From positions 215,601 to 279,600 of the forward strand of contig CANTFL010001471.1 of assembly GCA_947650285.1 (NCBI GenBank): 64,000 nucleotides of DNA. Reading direction: 5' to 3'. Positions 56,567-64,000 of this stretch are shown here, one piece after another. The position numbers were made by a program, and so were the translations under genes. This DNA comes from Hyaloperonospora brassicae (lineage: Eukaryota; Oomycota; Peronosporomycetes; Peronosporales; Peronosporaceae). The notes under the pieces are model-generated. The model saw only the letters and a list, made by a program, of their open reading frames with translations. It was not told the origin of the DNA and did not search any database. How positions within the stretch are numbered: position 1 is the stretch's first letter; each line of letters begins with the position of its first letter.

Positions 56567-57292
56567 GTGAGGAAGCGACTAGCCACAGCGGCAAAGATTT
56601 CAACTAGCGTGGACGTTTTAATTCTACTACTCAATGCTGTCATGCCTCCCGCCGTACTATTTACCGCGGCGGTCTTTAGAATTCCTCTGTCCGCCAAGAA
56701 GGAATTGCAAAATCTACAAAAGCAATATATCTGGCATCATTCCACTTCAAAGGCCGACGGCAGGCATAAGGTCAATCCAGGCCTGCTTTATACACCACGT
56801 GGCGCGGGAGGAATCGTCCTTATCTCCCTCGATGTCGCCATCTACACGCAAAATCTGAATCACGCCATGCAATGGGTGATCCACAAGCGCGACCGATATT
56901 ATTACGCGTGGGCGACATGGACTTTCCAAGACACCGAGGACTATGCCACTTGGAGTCTGTCGCCCGTCTTAAGCAACTCTCGGCGACGATGTCTCATCAA
57001 TGGATCTGAACCAGACATACACGCCGAAGTCAGTGCTTGGATTGTATCGGCGACATCCGAAAGGCTGACTATTCAGCAGCACCGACATGGCTCCTTCCAG
57101 CGCCTCGTAGCCACTCGTCAAGGTCTTCACTTAATTGTCCAGTATCCCGAAGACCTCATGATGCTCACGTTCATGTACACTCATGAGCACAAGACGTTTC
57201 GGACACCTTATCGGTGGGACCAGAATCCGTCGATGACAAGGGGCGATCACTTACAACGAAGGTCTATCCGCTGCTACGGGCATATCGTCTAG
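56567..57292 (+). pseudogene. LINE copy B, post-RT (thumb/connection) segment
   Basis: This 241-codon frame contains LILLLNAVMPPAVLFTAAVFRIP and LQKQYIWHHSTSKADGRHKVN, typical of the region after the LINE palm domain. The composition continues that of the RT. No catalytic residues are expected. A matching block in copy A lies near 14.9-15.7 kb. Confidence 0.6.
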
Positions 57293-57989
57293 AAGAATTT
57301 CTCATCACGCGTGTGTCGCAGCTACATTACTTAATACTCATTCCTTGTACGGGATACAGTAAATGCCACACACTTCCCAGGATAGGGCGCTGGGCTACGG
57401 CAACCCTAGAGGCTTGCCCAGCAGTTCAAGTCGGGGAATCAGTATGTGTGCCACCGTACCTTACGCTACGAGACGGACCCGAGGCCCTCACCAAATTACT
57501 TGGACACCTACAAGTAGAAGTGCTATCAGCGGCATTTTTTGCGAACCCGGGATCAAGATCATACCTTCGTCACCCTCCATCAGGCGATTAACGGCATTCA
57601 TTGGTTATCGGGCAGATGGACGGCCTACCAGCGGAAGACGTGCATGACCTGTCCGCCATTCAACAGCGAACAAGGAACAGTGAATTCTTTCTGGCAGCGC
57701 ATCCACGGCTACATGGGTTTCCGTGGTGCCTTTCGTCGACAGTCAACAGCATTCACGCGTATGACGCGTTGAAGCGTCAGCCGTTTCGACGGGCTTAAAA
57801 GACACTTAGCCCCTGCTCTCTCAGCTGAGATTGCTAGACTCCAACACAGAGCTAACACGCGCGACGGAGAGTACTACCCGTTGTTGCAGTCGCCGGCGCA
57901 GCTCCGGGAGCATCGCCATGCACTCAATTAGTATCCAATCTGGACCTCCTACAGGATTGCAACTCATCAATTAAGTCTGTATCATCTGG

Positions 57990-58090
57990 GGCGAGAGCTC
58001 GATGCCACGTGCAAGCAACATATCCCCTACCGCGGGCAACATGAAGACCTTACTCATATTATCTGGGACTGCTCGGGAGCGCAATTATGC
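57990..58090 (+). pseudogene. LINE copy B C-terminal Cys-His (zf-RVT-like) cluster
   Basis: The frame reads CKQHIPYRGQHEDLTHIIWDC and then AQLCW, the zinc-binding-in-RT pattern (C...H...E-D-x-x-H-I-x-W-x-C) found at the C-terminus of many LINEs. Copy A has the equivalent at about 16320-16370. It is thought to help bind element RNA or target DNA. Confidence 0.65.
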
Positions 58091-58679
58091 TGGACCTATA
58101 TCGTTATCAATGGTCGAGATCACTCGTCACCGAAGGTCAGCCCTATCGGTTTTGGCAAGCGGCTTTGTCCAGACAGGCCGTCGAACTCCCTAAATGGGCG
58201 CGAGCAGACATTACGCGCCGTTTCCCCGACAACGATTACAGCGTCAGCCGCATATGGAAACAGATCTGATGAATTGTGTGATCGATCTGCATCACCACGC
58301 TTTGGATTCAGAGGAATCAAAGTGTCCACAATCAGGACAGCATGACGCCGGGACAGGGTGTTGCCGAAGTGCGGTCCATCTTTGTGCAATAATTGCGCGC
58401 TGTAGCGGTTAGGACACAACGGCTTGGCAGAAATTGAGATGCTGGCTCCTTCTTTCAACCGGCAGCGGAATTGTTCCTGGACACCGTCGCACATCGGGCG
58501 TTGCACTTGGAGACCCTCTATTGCCGCTCCGGTCAACCTACTGGGGTCCTAGAGATATTGAGGTTATTTCAGCAATCTTGTACGCCTCAAGGTATATTAG
58601 ACGGGTTGTTTCTCTCTTTCTATCTACATGCATACATTTGTTCGGTGATTATCATAATATGATAGATAGCTAGAGATAC

Positions 58680-59580
58680 TTCTCAATTTGGGCTCTTAAT
58701 TAACAACGGACCGATACGAAGACCTCCTGAGAGCCAATTATGAGGCCCCCTTACCTTGGACTTGAAGTCCCCCTTAGTGGGGCCAAGGTTGAAAGGAGGA
58801 GGCGTTTCCCCTGCTGTTCGTCCTACGGGAGGCGCCGTAGCGTGCGACCCGAGAGGGAAGCAATCCCCCGGTATCACTCAGCTTGGGGCAAATCGACGGA
58901 GTGTTGAACCCTCGCACCTAAGGCACAAGCGAGTTCCTGCTATACTCCTTCCACCTCCTTCAGTAGCCGACCTCGTTCGCCTAGCGCGGATCCCTGTCCC
59001 ACGAAGAGAACTAGCCTAGAACGTGATTCTGATCGGAACCTTCCAGGTGCACCAGCGGCCTATCTGATGTGATCAGTTTGGCACCCGGTGTTTTCTGCGA
59101 TTTTTGCGCCCTGTCTGCTCCCAGGACTGGCTACTCGTTTCCACGTGCCCTTTGCAGAGTGCCCCCCGTGAATCCCGACGTCTCGAACAAGCAGAATAAG
59201 AAAGCGAGGAGAAGAACGACAGATTATGGTAGAAGATTAGGGAGAGATCCATACAGACATCTTTGCGCAGTCAAAACGACCCAATAGGTAGTCTGATACT
59301 CCTCCATAGATAGCTAGAGATGGGTAAAGAAATTTGTGTCGCGGTCTTTAAGAGCACCCGGGGTGGTCTGCGAGTACTGTGACTCAGTTTGAACTCCTCA
59401 AAGGACCCGCACCCATCATTACACTATGGGGCTTTTCGGCTTAGGGGGCCTCCAGCGCCCGGCACTACACACCCTGATGTGCGGCTCGGTTACGCAGCCA
59501 CCCATTGGATGGTTGCTCGTCCCATATTAGCCTCTATCCAGCGCCCTATAATCGAACCCTCCACCAGAATGTTGATCCAG
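58680..59580. other. Unassigned stretch between LINE copy B and the MULE
   Basis: Short Pro/Arg-rich frames occur on both strands (58756-59019, 59069-59287, 59389-59610), without a domain. It may be the 3' part of the LINE or a fragment of another repeat. Confidence 0.4.
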
Positions 59581-59587
59581 GAACATA

Positions 59588-59647
59588 TCCTGAAATTAGC
59601 GGTAGATTAGTGCAAAAGTCCTAAAAATAGCACCAGTTCTGAGACGA
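59588..59647 (+). repeat. MULE left TIR
   Basis: It contains TGCAAAAGTCCTAAAA and AGTTCTGAGACGA, both repeated in inverse orientation at the right end. About nine mismatches over 60 bp. Confidence 0.85.
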
Positions 59648-59778
59648 GACCACGTCCAGCCGAAATAATGAGGACCACACCATTGTTTTATGTAAACCAC
59701 ACAATTATTCGTATGGTGTATTAATCAAGTAAGATTCATGCATAAACATACTATAAAATTATTACGTTGTCCCCCAAA

Positions 59779-60276
59779 ATGGCGACAATTGACATGGAAG
59801 AATTTTACGGTACTAAAGTACTGTCGAAGGGACAGATTTTCCAGACAGACGCTGTTTCAACTATGTTTATACAATATTACTGTTTTAATCAAAATAAAAA
59901 GTGCAAGGTCAAGAAGTGCAGTGGTGGGAGCAAGACGTATGTGTGTCCACAAGACGGGTGCCCGTGGAAAGTCCGCGTGACGAGGCGACAGCGGAAGAAT
60001 GCATCTTCGGAGCACTACATTTCGACGCTGAATGATATTCACTCGGATGTACGCCTCGCGACTGCCAAGCCTTCAGCACGTCAAATCAAGATTCTTCCTA
60101 CTTTTAATGCTGTGGATCGTGGTGACAAGGGCATTAAGCGCAAGGCAATTGTGGCGCTAGTTCGCGTCCGTGACGGAACAAACCTCCAGAAGGATCGAAC
60201 TAAGACCTACGAAGTTAAAGAATCAGTCATTGAAGAGATGGAAGGCGAATATAATATTCTTCTTTTGATCACCTAG
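59779..60276 (+). pseudogene. MULE transposase, N-terminal DNA-binding part
   Basis: The ATG at 59779 begins MATIDMEEFYGTKVLSKGQ. A Cys/His-bearing region (CKVKKC, YVCPQDGCPWKVRV) resembles the FAR1/WRKY-GCM1-type zinc domain found before MULE cores (C...C...H-x-S/D). The frame ends at 60276, before the catalytic core, so the ORF is broken or an intron has been lost from view. Confidence 0.65.
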
Positions 60277-60399
60277 CTTCACATTTTATTGAATAAAAGC
60301 ACGTGAACCGATCCAGCACTGTGGCTCTCGAAGTGGACCAAGAAAATCGATTTTTCCGTTTTTTGTGGCATTTGGAGTGTCTGTTAGTAGTCACAGTTA

Positions 60400-61090
60400 T
60401 AATAATCCCGTGGTTGGCTTCGATGGAACGCATTCGCGCCATCACGAATAAAATGGCGTGATACTTTCTCTGATTGGACGAGACGGAAATGGACAAAACG
60501 TAACGTTGGCCACTGCCTTCGTAAATGTGGAGAACAAGGACATCATTTTATGGTTTTTTATTCATTGCATCAATGCTGGAATTGAATTAGTGAATGTCGC
60601 GATAATGTGTGATTGTGGAACGATGCAAGATGCCGTAAAACAAGTGTACGCACTTACAGGTATCAGCCTCCAGATTCTATTTTGTACCTTGCACATTCTG
60701 CGCAATATTAAACAAAAAGTCGGATGTTCTGGACCTGATTTTGATAATTTCGTGTGGAAAGTGCAATCAGCAGAGTCCGGGATTGACTATTATGCTGCTG
60801 TTACGGTGGTACGAAAAAAGTTTGGAGATGTAGTTGCCGCATGCATTGCGGCTATTGATCCCATCTATTGGAGTGTGTTTGCGAATATGCAAGTGGAAGT
60901 TATGGACGAAAATTTATCTGTCAAAAATTTCATGACGCCGAGCACGAATTCGGCCTCAAGCACGAATAAACAAGACATCCTTGCACTGCCAATGAAATCA
61001 TGTTCTCTTTTCGGGTGGCGCACCACTAACTTTGTTGAAAGTGATAATGGTACCATGCTTGTCCATGGTATTGTGATGCCGCGCCTCTAG
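60400..61090 (+). pseudogene. MULE transposase, catalytic core
   Basis: The frame reads NNPVVGFDGTHSRHHE, a TAA at 60449-60451, then LIGRDGNGQNVTLATAFVNVENKD, VAIMCDCGTMQDAV and CTLHILRNIKQKV. These are the MULE DDE signatures: first Asp in FDGTHS, second in MCDCG, and the C-x-x-H motif that follows. Besides the in-frame TAA, a frameshift near 61075 separates the core from its C-terminus. Confidence 0.8.
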
Positions 61091-61092
61091 AG

Positions 61093-61826
61093 GCAATCAA
61101 AATTTTAACACAGGTGACAATGGAAATTTTTTGTAAGCGTCAAGATCAAATGAAAAAATGGTCAGCGAAGAAACTCACTCTGACTCCTCGTGCGAGGTCT
61201 CTTTGGAAGAAGGAACAAGCAGCTGCGGGTGGATATGAAGTTGCGCGGTCTTCCTCTACTATATGGTTTGCCTCGAAACAAGGCTACGCAAAATATCGGC
61301 GCATTGATGTGAAATCTCTAAGTTGCTCATTTTCAACTTGCATGCAAATGAGGCTTCCTTGCCGTCACCTTGTCGCCGTATTGCATGCTAATGGGTCTAC
61401 AATTGATATAACGGTAGCATTCCATCCAGCGTACCTGGTCAAAACTTATGAGCAAGGGTTTCTGGGGAGGTCAATCGAATTGGTTGTCAGCACTAGAACA
61501 CCTTTAGTGATGATTAATCCACCACCGTATTACGAAAAAACGGACGACGAAAAAAAAGGCGTATTAGTAGCTCTGACGATTCGAAGTCTGGAGATACTTA
61601 CAAATTTCACTATTGCTTTCAAGTGGGACACAACAAGATAACATGTCGGCGCCATGCGAATTCCATGGAAGGAAAGAACAAGCATTTTGAAGCAAAGTCA
61701 ATTGACTTAAGTGACCCGATAAACTCTGTGCATCAAGCGTCAGTATTCGTGACGAATACAGTGATGTCCGACAGTGCTTTAGACGAATGCCACCTGCGTA
61801 AGTCTAATGCCTTCATACTCAAATAA
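61093..61826 (+). pseudogene. MULE transposase, SWIM and zinc-knuckle C-terminus
   Basis: The frame PLEAIKILTQVTMEIF continues the core after the frameshift. CSFSTCMQMRLPCRHLVAVL corresponds to the SWIM zinc finger (C-x-C-x(n)-C-x-H) with altered first cysteines. Further on, near 61600-61650, HYCFQVGHNKITC is a degenerate CCHC knuckle, reached only after another frame change. SWIM domains follow the catalytic core in MULE transposases. Confidence 0.7.
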
Positions 61827-62792
61827 ACATGCTATGCATAGCTATTATAACGAATGAATACAACAACAAAATTTGCCATGACGTTGCTTTAAACATGCTT
61901 GCTATATATTTTTAATATGTCGACCATCATAGCTTTCGTGTACAGGAAACAAAATACTTAAAACATTACGAGTGCAAACTTAACGGCTCTACAATGACAC
62001 TTCCCTCTCCCTTCACTTGCGGACACCCCTTGCTTCAATCATGAGCATCTTAGACGTTGTTAGCACGTACATTGTGCATCGGACCTTCCGTCTGAGCTCG
62101 GTGCTCACTTATTGTGCCGTCATTAAGCAATTTCAACGCCTTCCCCTTGTTTCGCGACTTGATCAGCCCTTCCATCCGATACCTGGTGGCAAAACAAAGA
62201 GCAGAGACGTCAGTACCACGTCAAACGTACATCTGGACTGGCGCCGACTGTTCGCAATCGACCTGAAAAGTATCAAACGAGAGTTTAACGATCTTGACAA
62301 CGTCCAACCTATTACACGTTGCAGGCATGGAACAAACAGCAATAAACAGCACATCAAATTGTGTTCAAACAAATATAGTTGCGGTGTACGTCGACCTTCC
62401 TACCTACGCACAGTCTGGTGGGTTGTCTTCAGTCTACTGATCACGCGCTGCGTCCCCTCCTCTGTCACGTGCATAGAAACAAACATAAGCTCAGCAACCT
62501 TTTCTAATAGAACGTGCAGATGAATTACCATTTCGTAGCTTCTCAGCGCATGGCTTGCTTCCAGCAAGGATGATAGTGCCATAGTAAGCAACGCAGAGGC
62601 CTTTGACATTCTTCGCAGGCACTCGTGGGTCGCAAAATGAACAATGAGTCGTCCGTTTGCCAAATAAAGTCTGCCCAATGAGATCAACCATTAACTCCTA
62701 AAAATTGGAAAGCCTCGTAACCAAATACGCAGTTTCATTCACTGAGGCAGTTAGGAATGGTGTGGCCCACATTAACTGTGCTCTATGTTGGG
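61827..62792. other. MULE 3' internal non-coding region
   Basis: Between the transposase remnant and the right TIR. A frame of 168 codons at 62017-62523 (+) and one of 95 at 62400-62687 (-) show no domain that I recognise. Confidence 0.4.
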
Positions 62793-62852
62793 TCGTCTCA
62801 GAACTGATGCTGGTTTTAGGACTTTTGCACAAATTTACTGCTGGTTTCGGGA
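62793..62852 (-). repeat. MULE right TIR
   Basis: The reverse complement aligns to 59588-59647 without gaps (paired coordinates sum to 122440). Confidence 0.85.
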
Positions 62853-62859
62853 TTTATTC

Positions 62860-63323
62860 TTCTGATTCGTAAGGTGCGGGACGAGGCGCACAAAACCGGT
62901 ACGTGGGCAGTGCGACGATGGACAATATACATAGCAACTGCTTTAGTGGACAAAGAGTTGGCAACGTGTTTATGTCCTGGATATGGACGTCATCTAGCGA
63001 GAACGAACGTACTGCTGATGTCACCAGTCGCGCATTGCAATTTGGTCGCTCACTTGTGGCAGCTGCCGCCGAGTGAGCGCTCTTTACGAATCCTTAAAGC
63101 CGATCGATCGATCGACAGAACAGGAACAACAACAAGGAGATTTGTAATGGAAAACGAAGAGCTTTAGCAATGGAAAACACCTCATCTACATCCAAATTAG
63201 TCCTCAACCACTGACGCAGCACTAGTCGGTAGTAGATATACGCAGCGTCGAACGAAAGCGATGAAGCTCATTCTAGGTGTCACTTGACGAACAGCTCAGG
63301 GCGACGATGGACCGGAGAAGCGT
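62860..63323. other. Intergenic, no gene recognised
   Basis: A frame at 62874-63167 (+) of 97 codons has no domain and no clear start context. Confidence 0.4.
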
Positions 63324-63575
63324 TCACCCATGCACGACATCGTATGTGCAGTTGTCCTCGCAGCATTGACGGTACTTTTCGTACTTGGCTTGGTTCATCC
63401 GTCCGTAAAAATATTCGGTGCATGCCTCGTGTGCGTGGCGGGCAGAATTGGGGCGGTTTCCGCAATAATTTGTTCCCTTGCAGCGAACGGTACGCCAATT
63501 GCGGTCGAAAGAGGCAGTGACAACGGCGGCGACGACGACGATGACGACAACAACAAATCTGGTCTTCACGTTCAT
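63324..63575 (-). CDS. Small cysteine-rich secreted protein (83 aa)
   Basis: From ATG at 63575 the product has 83 residues. A longer in-frame start 33 codons upstream would bury the signal peptide, so I prefer this one. Residues 1-21 are a strong signal peptide (basic NVKTR, then a Val/Ile run, cleavage likely after TASF or VTA). The mature peptide of about 60 residues is charged and has six cysteines at 32, 38, 52, 71, 72 and 76, including a CC pair. This pattern fits three disulfides. Small cysteine-rich secreted proteins are typical apoplastic effector candidates in plant-pathogenic oomycetes. I cannot place it in a named family, and effector function is inference. The signal-peptide codons form a GTC/GTT-rich low-complexity run, and an open frame of 91 codons lies antisense. 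Confidence 0.6.
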   Translation of the reverse strand: MNVKTRFVVVVIVVVAAVVTASFDRNWRTVRCKGTNYCGNRPNSARHAHEACTEYFYGRMNQAKYEKYRQCCEDNCTYDVVHG

Positions 63576-64000
63576 TGTGCCGCAGGTTATGAACTGGTGT
63601 GCTGAGCTTGGTTTGGCAAAACGTGGAATGGCATTGTGATGGTAATGCGCAAAATATGAAGCGCGCCAGGACAATACACGCCGTCAAGAGCTAGCAACAG
63701 GCAAAGATCTCTATACCATACTACACCCACACAAATGAGGGAGTGCCGCAACCCGCGCGAGCAAACGTCCACAGTACGCAAATATGTGTCGGGGTTTTTG
63801 TCCGTCGCGTCCATAGAGCCCTTTTAGTTCAACGTATTCGTACATCGCGGATAGATAGGCTCCCGGAGGAAGCTTATACGGCAGTCGTCGTACCCCACGC
63901 CTTGCAGTCACGCGGCGATCGCACTCCACGTCAAGGAGCCGCGCGAACAGTTACAAAGACAGGTCTGCCTCTCTCTCTATCTTAACAAGGGTCTCAGCAC
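63576..64000. other. Window edge, no gene recognised
   Basis: Short frames on both strands (63711-63929 minus, 63743-63985 plus) with no domain. A gene continuing past the edge cannot be excluded. Confidence 0.35.

Larger units (their letters stand above)
44761..58680 (+). mobile_element. Decayed LINE, copy B, split by a copia element
   Basis: The domain order and spacing are the same as in copy A at 7.2-16.6 kb: proline-rich head, gag-like ORF1 with CCHC knuckle (46492-46533), OTU-like domain (46942-47835), endonuclease (54490-54684), reverse transcriptase (55560-56330) and C-terminal Cys-His cluster (58010-58075). Subtracting the 4676-bp copia insertion plus duplication at 47968-52643 leaves about 9.2 kb, as in copy A. 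Frames are better preserved than in copy A but still broken. The ends are approximate. Confidence 0.72.
59581..62859 (+). mobile_element. MULE (Mutator-like) DNA transposon, decayed
   Basis: Inverted terminal repeats at 59588-59647 and 62793-62852 match at about 51 of 60 positions; similarity fades at about 59581 and 62859. Between them a + strand transposase shows an N-terminal DNA-binding region, a MULE catalytic core and a SWIM-type Cys/His segment. I could not find the expected 8-10 bp target duplication, so the exact ends are uncertain. Stops and frameshifts make it non-autonomous. Confidence 0.82.

Overview
This is a eukaryotic window that looks like an oomycete genome (Phytophthora / downy-mildew type). 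The evidence is short GT-AG introns of about 70-120 bp, long intron-poor ORFs, genes packed 0.1-0.4 kb apart in one island, an Inr-like start-site motif of the oomycete kind, and a surrounding load of decayed transposons (an APE-type LINE, Ty1/copia, pogo/Tigger and MULE). I see no bacterial operon structure, no rRNA and no convincing tRNA. The species assignment is inference.

Layout. 1-7,000 is AT-rich with no supportable gene. About 7.2-16.6 kb holds a decayed 9-kb LINE (copy A). 16.6-19.9 kb is unassigned. The conserved gene island starts at 19.9 kb, all on the + strand: a membrane-anchored MORN plus DUF900-type alpha/beta hydrolase with six exons (19937-22700), a WDR7/rabconnectin-3-beta-like giant WD40 protein (23056-28473), and a UIM plus F-box protein related to FBXO9 (28724-29935). 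Next comes a striking inverted duplication, 31338-32944 and 33974-35580. The arms are 1607 bp each, with no length change between them, and each carries a divergently transcribed secreted glycine-rich protein gene. A GT31 (C1GALT1-like) glycosyltransferase (37278-38588, +) then faces an exportin-5/HASTY-like karyopherin (42391-38702, -) tail to tail.

From 42.5 kb on the window is again mobile DNA. A Tigger element (42563-44635) has 17-bp perfect TIRs and a TA duplication and lies 171 bp upstream of the exportin ATG. A second copy of the same LINE family (copy B, about 44.8-58.7 kb) is split by a complete 4671-bp copia element (47968-52638; 192-bp LTRs; AGCAT duplication). A MULE (about 59581-62859) has 60-bp TIRs and a broken transposase. 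A small cysteine-rich secreted protein gene (63324-63575, -) sits near the right edge.

Together the host genes are mostly housekeeping: vesicle acidification (WDR7-like), ubiquitin ligation (F-box), Golgi O-glycosylation (GT31) and nuclear export (exportin-5). Two secreted-protein loci (the glycine-rich pair and the cysteine-rich peptide) lie at or beyond the edges next to repeats. This fits the gene-dense versus repeat-rich compartment pattern known for plant-pathogenic oomycetes. All transposon ORFs carry stops, frameshifts or catalytic substitutions, so none looks autonomous.
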